A stretch of 64,000 bases of DNA, taken from positions 6,878,001 through 6,942,000 of the forward strand of contig OX392527.1 in assembly GCA_947623455.1 (NCBI GenBank), read 5' to 3'. This stretch comes from Mimachlamys varia. Its lineage: Eukaryota; Mollusca; Bivalvia; Pectinida; Pectinidae. The notes beneath the pieces were generated by a model. The model had not been told where the DNA came from, ran no database searches, and worked only from the letters and a program-made list of their open reading frames with translations. This document shows, piece after piece, positions 1 to 11,753 of this stretch (positions are counted from its first letter, which is position 1; each line of letters starts with the position of its first letter). The translations under genes and the position numbers were made by a program.

Positions 1-165
1 TGTGAAATTAACATATTACCTGTGTAATTAACATATCACCCGTGTTACTACAGTCAGGGACGTCCCTGCTACAGTATATTAACATCTTTCCAGTGTAATT
101 AACATATTACCTGTGAAATTAACATATTACCTCTGAACTTAACATATTACCAGTGTAATTAAACG
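1..165. repeat. degenerate ~20-bp tandem repeat
   Basis: Copies of a motif close to taacatattacctgtgaaat recur from the window edge to about 165, broken by a short unrelated insert at about 45-85. The repeat lies in the intron just upstream of the first visible METTL27-like exon. No function is seen. Confidence 0.7.
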
Positions 166-227
166 TAACGACCCAGGTGAGATCTACTCTTCCTCTCTGA
201 CGATTACTATGTATTTTGCTGCAATAG

Positions 228-363
228 TTACGGAAGTTGGGATTCACCAAGATTGATGCTCTTGACCCCTCCCCCAAGATGCTTGACCTGGCACGGGCAA
301 AAGGAGTCTATAGAAATTTCCTTTGTCAGTTTTTAACTGACCAGCCCTCGGACATACCGACTG
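228..363 (+). CDS. METTL27: METTL27-like methyltransferase, internal exon (first visible)
   Basis: This exon encodes part of a class I SAM-dependent methyltransferase of the METTL27 (WBSCR27) group. The frame reads LRKLGFTKIDALDPSPKML and continues with ARAKGVYRNFLCQFL. The pattern G-F-x-x-x-D-x-L-D-x-S-x-x-M-L followed by G-x-Y matches the strand and helix after the SAM-binding glycine loop in this family. The glycine loop itself must lie in an exon left of the window. The exon follows an AG at 226-227 and ends before the donor gtcagt at 364. It is 136 nt, phase 0 at the start, with one base carried over. That base joins exon 4746-4838 in frame to give PTGSYDCVVMCSAIG. The human substrate is not known to me. 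Family assignment is from remembered motifs, not a search. Confidence 0.8.
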
Positions 364-442
364 GTCAGTATCACAGAGAAGGTAGTGTGTTGATACGCAG
401 AGCTACACGTGTACGTATAATAGGATATTGTTATGACAATGT

Positions 443-582
443 GTAACATAAACAACAGTAATGTACGTTGTATTTAAGCAGATGGCAAGTAACATAAACG
501 GCAATAATGTACGTTGTTTTAAATGAGATGACAAGTAACATAAACGGCAATAATGTACGTTGTATTAAATGAGATGACAGGT
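443..582. repeat. 46-47-bp tandem repeat, three copies
   Basis: Three copies start with taacataaac at 443, 490 and 536, each followed by aatgtacgttgt and a gatgacaag-type end. The repeat is intronic, 80 bp downstream of the exon donor. Unlike the arrays in DGKE and the PMP22-like gene, it contains no exon sequence. Confidence 0.85.
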
Positions 583-1559
583 AACTAAAATTCAGGTGAT
601 AAGTGTATTTCCCGGTAAGTTCTTATATATCAAATATATATATATATAAAAGCATACCGAGAAATATAAGTATTCAACATTCCCCGGGCTTTATTTAGTT
701 TGTCATCAATAGCAATGTGTGTTATAGGACTGTAACAACATTTGCTAAAACATTCATTGCTTAAATGAAAGCAATGGTTCTCGAGGCGTAGCACGTGGTT
801 TAATTATGACGTCATAGATCAAGCTTGTTGAATGAGAGTCTTGTCGCGCCGCTTCGAATAACATGGAGATTGCCCTTGCGTCAAACGCTCAAATGACTAA
901 TTATTATCATTGGCGCCAATTTTATTCAAGCTGAACTGTTCTGCCAATATCGTTAAAATGACGACACATATACAAACGCAGGTAATAAACTATTAACTGG
1001 AAAAAATATAAATGAGGTTAAGCAATTTGTCTATAGTAAAAATGTAAATATATGGATTGAAAGTCATTTTTTGACACAAACGTAAGTTTGAGTCATTGGT
1101 ATTACCCTGGGAGGTAGGCGACAAAATCTACGATGCCCTCTGGCGGACACTTCGTTTTGACCAATCACAACATTGCTCTACAGTAACTCCGTTATTTTAT
1201 GCAGTAAATATATGTTAAAACTTGTTCAACTTCATGATAGAAAAAAAAGTTCAGTAAATTTGTTCTATCAAAAAAAATCAGCTTTTAGTTCGTAGTATTT
1301 TTGAAGCGAACAGGACAACGATTGTCTTTTTTACATTTTCTCGTCTTGGCTCAAGCTACCATTGCCACTTCACAAACATATGTAATCGCAAAAGAAAATA
1401 GTTCCTTTTCTTGCTGACTGAAAAGTCACGCTTTCGTTTCGTAAAATATATGACAAGGCAGTAGAACATCATTTACAAATTGCATGTTCAGAGTTATGTA
1501 ATTTGGAATTATTCTATCGAGGTTGCGTAACACATGTGCGCGTTGCATTTCCCGCGGAA

Positions 1560-1668
1560 CGATATCCCCCTATCCGCTTTTCTCTGGCGCCATATTGCTG
1601 TTTACCTGTGACCCGGAAGAAAAATCTACTTTCCCTCAAGCTCTTTTGCATCATCGACATCTAGAAAC
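1560..1668 (+). promoter_or_regulatory. candidate housekeeping-type promoter and first noncoding exon
   Basis: A GC-richer patch in AT-rich DNA holds a YY1-like gcgccatattg at 1587-1597 and an ETS-like acccggaag at 1611-1619. A pyrimidine-rich stretch follows, then a very good splice donor aaac|gtaagt at 1668/1669. This is the usual layout of a short 5' exon of a broadly expressed gene. The most likely partner is the exon starting at 3344. The transcription start itself cannot be placed from sequence, and no ATG is present. Confidence 0.4.
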
Positions 1669-3343
1669 GTAAGTGTTGAATTTCTCGGTCTCATGTTACT
1701 AGACAGGTTATAGATTTTTTGTAAGTTTCAACAGAATGTCGTTGTTATTTTGTACATTTGAAATCACCAATCCAGCATCCTTTTGTGTCCGCCATCTTTC
1801 AGTTATGTCAACAAAATAAAAGGAAGATAAGTAACCCTAGATCTCGGACTGTCAGATGTGTCGTTCTTTAAAATATGTACTTGCATATGATTTGTGAAGT
1901 TTGTATATAAAGACCCTGGTATAAAAGCGCGTCCCGTCAATATCACGGTGACGGCATACACAGTGCAGTACGCATAACACGATTGTTGTTTGTTTACAAG
2001 TTAAAAACGTAACGACTTTAGCCCTAATTTCCCACTCTATTGAGTTTCGATATGTCAAATGGACTGCTGTATACTTACGATAGCCTTTTAGAACTATATA
2101 TTATATGCTTTTACAGAATGCATATCGGAAGTTTTCGCTTTTACCGTGACTGTCAGTTTTAATTTGATCCTCTTCACGGATGGTCAAAGGGCAGTAACTC
2201 TTAAACAACATTTTGCAATAGAAATGAAGGAAGTGGTATATCTATCGACTGATTGCTGAATTTAACCAAAGATATTAAAGGAAATGGAAATCATATATTC
2301 CCACTTTTACAGTGTGTTTTGAACAACTTTTTGATTCATTTTTTTTATCCAGTTGCATGACAATTTGACAAAATTATGTCCACCATTTCATTTCAGTTAA
2401 AAAGCTATGCAAAAAAAAATTATAACAACAAAAAACATAATGTATTGATGTAATAGGAACAACTGTAATAACATTTCTTTAATAACATATTAGTCGTAAT
2501 CTCGGACAATTTTGTAATACAAAAATAAACCGAAATTGATGGCTGTTGTTTTAGTTGTGTTATCGTTCTCTGTAGGAAATCATCTGCAGCTTGAGGATAA
2601 CAAATAATAACATGTAACATATTAGGTCTAGTAACATACTTTGACAATATATAACCACTTCTTAATATCAAATACATTTGGGTTGTAATATTTAATAAGA
2701 CAGTTCAATGGTGAACTTCGCCGCTGTTCTTTTAACTTTTTTTGATAATTTTTCCCCCTGGATGATTGAATGTCTTAGACCTGTTCAGACTGTTTTTTGT
2801 CCACCGTTTTCTTTTTAAAAATGTACATGTTGATAGGAATGATCTCCCATTAGGTGCATTCAAATGAAAAAACAAAAGGCGTGTTCGATCAGTACAATTT
2901 TTTTACCGATGGTCAATTAAAATGAATGAAACACAATCGATTGTCGCAATCTGCAAGTGTAAATCAACTGATCAAAAAGTGATTATGACAACCCGGTTCA
3001 TCGTAAATGCATTTTTCTTTTGAAGGCCCAAAATACGTAACTTTCGGCAAAACTTGAGGCGAAAATCAAGCCTAATAGTAATAACTTATTATATTTATAG
3101 ATTTAGTTAAGATTAAGTAATAACTGATATCAGCAATATTCAAGATGAATTCTTATGTGGTTACCGGTACAGCAGCAGTTGAAACTCAGTATCTACATCA
3201 ACCTAGATTATGTGACAGATATGTTGTATGATGTAAACCATCGTTATATTACAAACCTGGTAATCTATATGAAATTAAATGGAAACATGTCTTTTCTGTC
3301 TTGTCTTCTGTATCAATTAATAATATTTTCATTTAATTTACAG

Positions 3344-3700
3344 GTGACAAGTTGACAACAGCCATGGAACCACATTGAGAAAGAGCTTCGAGCTCGAGGG
3401 CGACAACAAAATGAAATACAGAAATGCCAAATGGACAGTTTAAGAAATCCACAACTGTAACTTTTTCAGCAAACTTCATTATATAAAATTAATATTTACA
3501 TTACTAGGAGCAATTCAGGAAAGTGTTACATAATCTGCCAATTTCATACTTGAACAAATTAATAGATAATGAAAGATGTTTGCATTCTTGAGATGATCTT
3601 GAGAAATTGACAGATTCTGACATGAAAACAAAGCTCTGATTTTAACTGTTACTTGATGTTATTTATTGCTAAATGTGAAAATAAAGTGTATGGTTCATGT
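3344..3700 (+). ncRNA. candidate terminal exon of a small spliced transcript
   Basis: A polypyrimidine tract and acceptor (tttaatttacag, ending 3343) precede 340 bp ending with a poly(A) signal aataaa at 3680-3685. Paired with the donor at 1668 this makes a two-exon transcript nested in the first visible METTL27-like intron, on the same strand. The ATGs give only very short frames: MEPH at 3364, and ten codons in a later frame. A longer open frame reading WNHIEKELRARGRQQ and ending at a TAA has no ATG in either acceptor choice. It may be noncoding or encode a micropeptide. I do not recognise a family. Confidence 0.3.
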
Positions 3701-3790
3701 ATTGATGTTGTTTGTTTCTTCAAAGTTATAGCCATTCATTTGAATTTATGAATTCTAAAAATAACATCATTATATATGCATCTTAATTAA

Positions 3791-4032
3791 GTTGGTTTGG
3801 TTTATTTTGTTTTGCGTCCTGTTAACAGCCAGGTTCATTTAAGGACGTGCCAGGTTTTGAAGGAGGAGGAAAGCCTGAGTACCCGGAGAAAAACCACCAA
3901 CCTATGGTCAGTACTAGTACTTGTACCTGGCAACTGCCCTACGTGGGATTTGAACTCGCAACCCAGAGGTGGAGGGCTAGTGGTAGAATGTCGGAACACC
4001 TTAATTAACCCCAGGGCCACCACAGCCCCTTT
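3791..4032 (-). mobile_element. tRNA-derived SINE (minus orientation)
   Basis: Read on the minus strand the element starts with a tRNA-like head: tggccctggggttaa resembles a pol III A box and gcgagttcaaatccc (complement of 3945-3959) resembles a B box. A tRNA-unrelated body follows, containing the complement of gtacccggagaaaaaccacc, and the end is rich in T/G on the plus strand. I recall similar elements scattered through bivalve genomes. It lies in the large METTL27-like intron. The two open frames across it are incidental. Confidence 0.65.
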
Positions 4033-4545
4033 CTTAATTATAAATAGTGATTATGTAATCTTATAACTATTTGCTAATAAATGTTGCAATGCAGACTGAA
4101 TAGCATTTGGAGGGATGACTAGTCGGGAACGACTGGAGGCAGTGAAAAGAACACTACTGTTGAAAATAATTGGCTACTGGCTACTGTGCAAGTCTATGCA
4201 GCGGAAGGTGCCAAGACGTAATGTCATCATTCACTGTGTGACGTCATCCCAATGAAATTCATAGTTGTTTTCGTATTGAAAACAACTATAAAACAGTACA
4301 ACACAAACACTTATTTGATCTGAAAACTGAAACAAACCCCAGGTTGTAAACAGTTTGGAAAAAGGGACTAATTCCTTTTAGTAAAATAAGTTTTGGTAAA
4401 AATGCCTCTGCCATATTGAATTGCCCTGTACCTAGTGCTTAATTTGAATCGCCTGTCTATAAACTAGGATTCAGATCATTTTCTATAATATAATATGGAC
4501 ATATACTGGTCCAATTCGTTTGTGTCTTCAGTACTTTCAGTACTT

Positions 4546-4655
4546 TGATTTAACTTTGATAGTGCTCTGAAAAGGTTAGCCGTTACATCCATATTTAACA
4601 TTCATTTAATACGGATGTAACGGCTGACCTGTCATAGCACTATAAAGTAAAAAAA
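4546..4655. mobile_element. short inverted-repeat (MITE-like) element
   Basis: Two arms of about 45 bp face each other across a loop of about 10-15 bp. The left arm contains tagtgctctg and gttagccgttacatcc; the right arm contains ggatgtaacggctgac and catagcacta. RNA or single-stranded DNA would fold into one long hairpin. It sits 90 bp upstream of METTL27-like exon 4746-4838. Confidence 0.7.
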
Positions 4656-4745
4656 AAATGACTTTCGATCCCTATATGAAAAATCGACTGTGTTGCTGTG
4701 CTGTTGGATGTCGATACATTTGTACATAGTTTCTGTGTTGGACAG

Positions 4746-4838
4746 GAAGCTACGACTGCGTGGTAATGTGCAGTGCTATAGGTTCCGGACACCTTCCAGC
4801 AGGGGCCTTTATCGAGATCCAGCGAATCACGCGACCCG
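4746..4838 (+). CDS. METTL27: METTL27-like methyltransferase, penultimate exon
   Basis: With the base carried over from 363 this exon reads GSYDCVVMCSAIGSGHLP and then AGAFIEIQRITRPG. It covers the region after the SAM pocket. The segment Y-D-x-V-V followed by G-H-x-P and E-x-x-R-x-x-x-P-G-G matches the FDAVLIVG...VTKPGG pattern I recall for human METTL27. The acceptor is ttggacag ending at 4745; the donor is gtacgt at 4839. The exon is 93 nt and again leaves one base, which joins exon 5373 as G|GT. The phases agree throughout, so this is a real spliced gene. Confidence 0.85.
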
Positions 4839-5372
4839 GTACGTACTTACTGATTATAGATTTTGTCTCCATTACAGGAGGTCAAGGCGCGGGTATTATA
4901 ACAACTTTAGTGTATCTCGTTATATCAAATGCAAGATTCAGAGACAAATTCTAAAACCTCAAAGAATATATTGTACGAAAACGATTAGTATCACATAACG
5001 GGAGGGCATATTGTGGAGAAATGCGTTTGGGGTCAGGCTTTATTCTCTATCTATGATCATGTTATAATACGAAAGTCTGAAATATAACTCCAGTTTAATG
5101 TTTGACTTTATTGAGAATGTCATTTTACACGACTTTAATTGTGCTCAAACCTCTGGATCTTATCATTACATACCATGATAACCCTGGTACTTGTTGATGG
5201 TTTGTCTTCAAACTCACTTGACCGACCTCTAACCAAGGTCGTCCCTTTGAAACCATACGTACTTTTTATAAGTATCAATGCAATAATTATGTCGCATCGC
5301 ATATATGAACAGTATATTTGATGGTTACCTAGCACCCCTGGTCGCATGATGCGCTTTGGTTTTCTCCTCTAG

Positions 5373-5560
5373 GTGGGTTCGTTGTCCTATGCGCCAATAG
5401 TAAGAATTTACACAAGGAGTATGGGGATTGTCGACAGGAATTCTTCCAAGTGTTTGACGCATTGGAGGCCCAGGGTAAATGGGTGAAAGTCACAGAGAAA
5501 ACCTTCCCAAAGTATAGCTGGGACACTGACGGGATCCTCCTTACATTCAGGGTGTGCTAG
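5373..5560 (+). CDS. METTL27: METTL27-like methyltransferase, last coding exon
   Basis: The exon follows a strong acceptor (ttttctcctctag) and reads GGFVVLCANSKNLHKEYGDC, continuing to FQVFDALEAQGKWVKVTEK and ending SWDTDGILLTFRVC-stop at 5558-5560. This is the last strand and helix of the Rossmann-like methyltransferase fold plus the C-terminal tail. The three visible exons give about 138 residues, roughly the C-terminal half of a family of about 200-250 residues. The exon is compact and free of repeats, unlike the 4.4-kb intron before it. No clear poly(A) signal was found just downstream. Confidence 0.85.
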
Positions 5561-6065
5561 TGATGCCGCCAGTGTGACAATATAATGTACCACAACGATG
5601 TTATATATATTCTGAAATAACATTATGATGAATCAAACCGGCATAGCAATTTTATTACGCTTGTTTAATACAACGTTCTGGATTGCAAATTTGCTAGAGT
5701 ATATGAGCCCCCTCATCTCGATTCTAAACTGGTCTACATCCTTTACCTGTCACTTCCATTAATTGCCCCTTCTGTCCAACATTTTATTCTAAATCCAAGC
5801 ATAGCTGCCTCTAATTCAGGTTAGTATGTATTTATCTGATTATGAACAAGAAATGGTTTTGATGTGACGTCATGCCAATATTGCTGTGAATCTCATTACA
5901 TCACTCTCAAATTTCATTAATGCAGTTTCCTGTCGTTAGACTTGTTCTTTTGTGCTTTGGTTTCATGTTACTTTTTATGCAACAAGATACGTTTATTATA
6001 TCTTTAAAACGTCAAATGTTATTCTGCTTGTTGCATACTTGTTCCCTGGTTAATTGCAGTTGATA
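5561..6065. other. intergenic, no gene seen
   Basis: AT-rich sequence follows the METTL27-like stop codon and should hold its 3' UTR. No open frame with recognisable protein, RNA gene or clear repeat is visible. Confidence 0.5.
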
Positions 6066-6310
6066 CCAGGGCCCAGTTGTTCAAAGAATGATTAGCTTAA
6101 TCACTTTTTAACGACATTTTTCAAACTTTAACAATTCTGTCAATATACAAGGTAAAATCTTCAAATTTTGAATGTGACTTGATACTATTAGATATCTGAT
6201 ATCTGCAAAGTTGTAACTAAATCTATGGTTCCATTTTAAAGTTACAGGATAATTAAGATTTGCGCTAATCACTCATTAAGCTAATCACCTTTTGAACAAC
6301 CGGGCCCAGT
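6066..6310. mobile_element. MITE with gggcccagttgttcaaa termini
   Basis: The left end gggcccagttgttcaaag...gattagcttaatc is repeated inverted at the right end (gctaatcaccttttgaac then aaccgggccc). The arms are about 40 bp and the element about 245 bp, with no coding capacity. A more decayed relative of its right half is at 33028-33122, inside DGKE. Confidence 0.75.
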
Positions 6311-6897
6311 TTGTTGAATGAGTATTTTCTAACGTCCAGTTCCCGCCATGATTTATTCAGACTGCGTGGAGGATTGACAAAGGTCTCGGTGATGCTGCTT
6401 TAAGATTTTCAACACTTCTATTACGTCTATATAACGACGACTAAATTTTAAGACGATGCGATCTTTTCAATCATTCCTGACAGATATTAAGCTGAGTCGG
6501 ACACTTTCTAGTAGTTCAACGTCCTGTTTGTATCGTTTCAATTCACATGCTCCATACGAAGTCGAACTAAAGCTTTATTTTGAATTGTTTAGTTGTTTTA
6601 TGTCCAAATTTGTTTTTGTTTCATTAAGGAAATTATATAAAAGTCGGACAAAGAAAGACAAACACTTCAAACCAGAAATAATTTATTTTCGTGTCATCAA
6701 TATTTAAGATTAAGATCTAGGTAACAATATATATACTTTCCATTGACTCGATAACGTATATTGCATACTGAAGCAAGTATTAATTGTAACACAAATACAA
6801 ATGTATATCAGTTATTAGTTTGGGAGTTACACTAAGTGTAGCATCAATGACTTATATCTCACTGACAACTGGGATAGTAAGCCTTTTACACATGTAT

Positions 6898-7065
6898 CAA
6901 AGTCAGACAGAGAAGAAACACCGAGAGGTTGTAGAGAACCAAGTCAGACAGAGAAGAAACACCGAGAGGTTGTAGAGAACCAAGTAAGACAGAGAAGAAA
7001 CACCGAGAGGTTGTAGAGAACCAAGTCAGACAGAGAAGAAACACCGAAAAGTCGTAGAGAACCAA
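6898..7065. repeat. 41-bp tandem repeat, four copies
   Basis: Four near-identical units contain aagtcagacagagaagaaac and gaggttgtagagaacc. The fourth has diverged (aaagtcgtagagaacc). The open frame on the minus strand is a repeat artefact. The following 430 bp to 7495 hold nothing recognisable. Confidence 0.85.
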
Positions 7066-7496
7066 TACCATGAACAGTACGAACGTATCACAAACACGTG
7101 TTACTGAATGTGACCTCATTATCAGAACGGGAAAGCCGTATGTCAATTAAAAGTATAAGTTAAATATCTTTTGAGGACAGCTAAAAGAGTTAATAGCATA
7201 CCCACTGATAATTTAAAATGCTACGTTTATAAGAAAAAATAAAGGAAAACAAAAGATGGTTTTAAACTTTGGCGTGCTCAATTTGTTAAAAATAAGACAT
7301 CTCGATCACAAATAAGATATAAAACGTACAACCTCCCTGAAGAAACAACACATTAAAGCGAAAGTATAAAAATGTAATAAAACTCAATAAATAGTAACAA
7401 CAGAGACACTGTTATAACAACAGTGGACTGGAATGGCACAACATTTGGTCGTCAATCCAGACTGCTTACTTAACACAACGTCCAGATTATATATTA

Positions 7497-9733
7497 ACAA
7501 GAGGCCCATGGGCCTAAACGGTCATCTGACAATTGCAAACACTTATAGCAGGGACACACCCCTTAGTTCAAAAGTGTTCAAACCAGCATCATTGTCATAA
7601 ACTATCTGTTCAGATCTAGAGTCGGTTATGAAATTTATTTATGGTGTTGTCAAAGCAATGAACAACATATCGGCCATGCTTGTTATACACTTTGCAATGA
7701 TTTGGTAATCTTTTATTTGATTGGCATTGCAAAATCAAAAGCGTCTTAGCTATAGTAAATGTATACCAGCATTGTGGAATACAAGACTGTATCACAACTA
7801 CTTTCACTTTCAGAAATTTCTATCCTTCAGTGTATGTTAACAGGTATTTTACTAATCTTTAAAATTCAGCAAAGTTCCCCTTTTGGGGCCCCGCCCCTCT
7901 GGCCCCAAGGGTTGGATCAGCCTCATTTATATAAAATCTGATCGCCCTTCCCAAATGATGCTTCACATCAAATTTGGATGCAATCCATTCAAGCATTAAG
8001 GAGGAGTAGGATTTTAAAGCAAAAATTCAGCAAAGTCCCCTTTTGAGGCCCCGCCCCTATGGCCTCAGGGGTTGGATCAGCCTCATTTATATAAAATCTG
8101 ATTGCCCTCCCCAAATAATGTTTCACACCAAATTTGGATGCAATCCATTCAAGCATTAAGGAGGAGTAGAAATTTAAAGCAAAAATTCAGCAAAGTTCCC
8201 CTTTTGGGGCCCTTCCCCTCTGGCCCCAGGAGTCGGATCAGCCTCATATATATAAAATCTGATCGCCCTCCCCAAATGATGCTTCACACCAAATTTGGAT
8301 GTAATCCATTCAAGTATTAAGGAGGAGTAGGAATTTAAAGCAAAAATTCAGCAAAGTTCCCCTTTTCGGGCCCCGCCCCTCTGGCCCCAAGGGTTGGATC
8401 AGCCTCATTTATATAAAATCTGATCGCCCTCCCCAAATGATGCTTCACATCAAATTTGGATGCAATCCATTCAAGCATTAAGGAGGAGTAGGATTTTAAA
8501 GCAAAAATTCAGCAAAGTCCCCTTTTGGAGGCCCCGCCCCTATGGCCCCAAGGGTTGGATCAGCCTCATTTATATAAAATCTGATCGCCCTTCCCAAATG
8601 ATGCTTCACATCAAATTTGGATGCAATTCATTCAAGCATTAAGGAGGAGTAGGATTTTAAAGTAAAAATTCAGCAAAGTCCCCTTTTTGAGGCCCGCCCC
8701 TATGGCCGCAGGGGTCGGATCAGCCTCATTTATATAAAATCTGATTGCCCTCCCCAAATGATGTTTCACACCAAATTTGGATGCAATCCATTCAAGTATT
8801 AAGGAGGAGTAGGAATTTAAAGCAAAAATTCAGCAAAGTTCCCCTTTTGGGGCCCTACCCCTCTGGCCCCAGGAGTCGGATCAGCCTCATATATATAAAA
8901 TCTGATCGCCCTCCCCAAATGATGCTTCACACCAAATTTGGATGTAATCCATTCGAGTATTAAGGAGGAGAAGGAATTTAAAGCAAAAATTCAGCAAAGT
9001 TCCCCTTTTCGGGCCCCGCCCCTCTGGCCCCAGGGGTTCGATCAGCCTCATTTATATAAAATCTGATCGCCCTCCCCCAATGATGCTTCACATCAAATTT
9101 GGATGTAATCCATTCAAGTATTAAGGAGGAGTAGGAATTTAAAGCAAAAATTCAGCAAAGTTCCCCTTTTCGGGCCCCGCCCCTATGGCCCCAGGGGTCG
9201 GATCAGCCTCATTTATATAAAATCTGATTGCCCTCCCCCAATGATGCTTCACACCAAATTTGGTGGTGATCCATTCAAGTATTAAGGAGGAGTAGGAATT
9301 TAAAGCAAAAATTCAGCAAAGTTCCCCTTTTCGGGCCCCACCCCTATGGCCCCAGGGGTCGGATCAGCCTCATTTATATAAAATCTGATCGCCCTCCCCC
9401 AATGATGCTTCACACCAAATTTGGTGGTGATCCATTCAAGTATTAAGGAGGAGTAGGAATTTAAAGCAAAAATTCAGCAAAGTTCCCCTTTTCGGGCCCC
9501 GCCCCTATGGCCCCAGGGGTCGGATCAGCCTCATTTATATAAAATCTGATCGCCCTCCCCCAATGATGCTTCACACCAAATTTGGTGGTGATCCATTAAG
9601 AAATGAAGGAGGAGTAGCATTTTGAAAAAAAAAGTTTACTGACGGCGCACGGCGGACGGCGGACGGCGGACGACGACGGACGAAGCACGATGACTATAGG
9701 TCATCCTGACCCTTCGGGTCAGATGACCTAAAA
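7497..9733. mobile_element. Helitron/pearl-like element with ~160-bp tandem-repeat core
   Basis: The left end holds the palindrome aggcccatgggcct (7502-7515) and ggtcatctga. The right end holds a GC-rich cggacggcggacgg stretch, then the hairpin ctgacccttcgggtcag followed by atgacctaa. Between them lie about 11 copies of a ~160-bp unit from about 7850 to 9600. Each copy has tgatgcttcacaccaaattt, aggaggagtagga and ccccttttcggggccccgcc. A terminal hairpin followed by CTRR (here ctaa) fits Helitron-type ends. A conserved frame around ~160-bp tandem repeats is known in bivalves (pearl/CvA elements, BIV160 satellite). The family name is inference from layout. Confidence 0.65.
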
Positions 9734-9901
9734 AATCAACAATTCCTTAATCATCATTTTCTTAGTGGTTTTGATTTAATTCCACGTTAGTTCTTTGTCA
9801 GCCTCTGAATATTGTAATATAAAGCGTTGGCATTCCGTAAATACCTGGGTGTATAAAGATTGTAATACATGTATACTGATTATACTAGACATGGAAAACG
9901 A

Positions 9902-10013
9902 ATTCAATCATAGTAATATACTAGTTATGGGAATCGCATTAAATCATAGCAATATACTAGTTATGGAAATCGCATTGAATCATAGCAATATACTAGTTAT
10001 GGAAAACGAATTC
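9902..10013. repeat. 36-bp tandem repeat, three copies
   Basis: Three units contain aatcatagcaatatactagt and tatggaaatcgcatt. They create a short spurious frame on the plus strand. Confidence 0.85.
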
Positions 10014-10753
10014 CATCAATTAATTAATATTGAGAGATCATGTATTTACGGGACAAATCAATACAGAGAATAAATTTATAGCAGTAAAAATAATTTATTA
10101 CTATTAAATAGCTGTTATAACAGTAAAAATAATATATTTAATATCTCTCCCTTCATCTCTCTCCGACATTAATATAACATATGTATATAGGATTTCTGAT
10201 ATCAAGAATCGTTACACTTCGATGGCTGTAATTGTAAACATACCAGTTCTATACAGTTAAGTTCCTTTGACAAAAGTATGTTCATTGTAAAACGCACGTA
10301 GCCGCGACTTGTAAGTACAAGTATAACACCGACGGAAAGCTAGGTACGATGTGAAGTGTTATAAAATGCACGTGACTTGCCCCCTAAAATATGCTATAGT
10401 CACGCGAAATGCCAACCCCCTGAAAGTCATACCTGACAAAAGACCCAATTTGCCTGCATCACTCACCTAGTATGTGTCTAAAACCTGTGTGATGAAGTCT
10501 CAAGAACAAATTAAGATTTAAACATATTTGACACCCGTAATCTTGTAAGCATGTGAAAGTACTTTTTACTCAAAGTCTTTGCTTGACTTCTTTCATGATG
10601 GCAACCGGGCAAGATTTTGAACACACGCAGTGAGTCATGTTACCTCCGTGACCTTGAAAGAAGGTCAAAGAGATTTATATTCCCAACATTGCTTGGCTCT
10701 TCCGAGAATGCTACCAACCAAATATTATGTCGTTAGGCTTCGAGGTATTTAAG
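10014..10753. other. intergenic, no gene seen
   Basis: AT-rich unique-looking sequence between the small repeat and an inverted-repeat element. It lies downstream of both DGKE (minus) and METTL27 (plus). No supported feature. Confidence 0.45.
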
Positions 10754-11070
10754 GAATAACCACAATATTTTTTAGGGTTATACGTTATATACCGTATAAC
10801 CCTCAAAAATATTGTTGTTATTACTTATAATTTCATTTCCGAAGATATGTATATAAGACATAAGTCTTATACAATTATTTCGTATTAATTATAACAAAAA
10901 ATCGAATGGCTTTGCAAAATACACAACTATGTGCATAAATTTCACAGCAAAACAACTTCAACCAATCAGAAGTTTGATTACAAAATACCGCGCCAAACAT
11001 GGCGGTATATGACGTCATCACTTTTTGCGTTGTCTGATTTTTGAGGTTATACAATATAACCTGAAAAAGT
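10754..11070. mobile_element. inverted-repeat element carrying CRE/YY1/E2F-like motifs
   Basis: A near-perfect 30-bp inverted repeat occupies 10755-10784 and 10793-10822 (aataaccacaat...agggttatacg facing cgtataaccct...attgttgttatt). A second palindrome, aggttatacaatataacct, is near 11045-11063. Between them 10987-11008 folds as accgcgccaaacatggcggt, followed by a consensus CRE tgacgtca at 11010-11017. It is probably a repeat family member; regulatory activity is only a possibility. Confidence 0.45.
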
Positions 11071-11753
11071 TTAACATTGCGGGAATAGGCAAAATTAAAT
11101 TATTTCAGAATAACTAGTTTTTTTCCTTAACCTCTATAGGGACAACAAGCAGTCGTAATGTGAAAGGTATTGATTAACCCAAAGGCGACAATTCTAGTTT
11201 TGATAAGTCGAGAAATTAAAAGGGCACAACCAGGCACCAACGTAAACCTACATATGACATTAGAGAAAGATCCATCCACTACTTCTCAAGATATAGATAG
11301 CGTTGACAAAAATCGTTTGAGGACGGACCATGGATGCAGGGCGATTTGAACAGCCAATCTGATCTGATGATGGTGGGCTAAAATATTGAAGCTTTCAGTT
11401 GCTTGAATACACGAAATACGCCTGTAACAACGTTAAAGTGTTATACTTAAAACCAATGTAGATTTCAAAAAAGAAAATCTGTATTGCACTGAAAGCATTA
11501 AAAATACACTTAAAACTATAAAAAAAATAACTTACAGTACACGAGAGGATCACAAATAACATTATTACGAAAGAAGATATGATAGAAAAATTGATTCGAG
11601 GAAGACAAACCAGTAGAAGACCAGTAATGCACCAGACAATTCCATTGGTCTCGGAGGTAATGGCAGACCCTGACCCGTGTGTCTACGGCCAGACCAGGAC
11701 GCCTGGCCTTTGAAGTTGTACCAATCGTGTACGGCCATGATGTTGACCTTTCT

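Noticed and set aside
3797..4066. 89-codon open frame as a gene
   Set aside because: It lies wholly within the SINE and has no recognisable protein.
6886..7146. 86-codon minus frame
   Set aside because: Mostly the 41-bp tandem repeat read in one frame.
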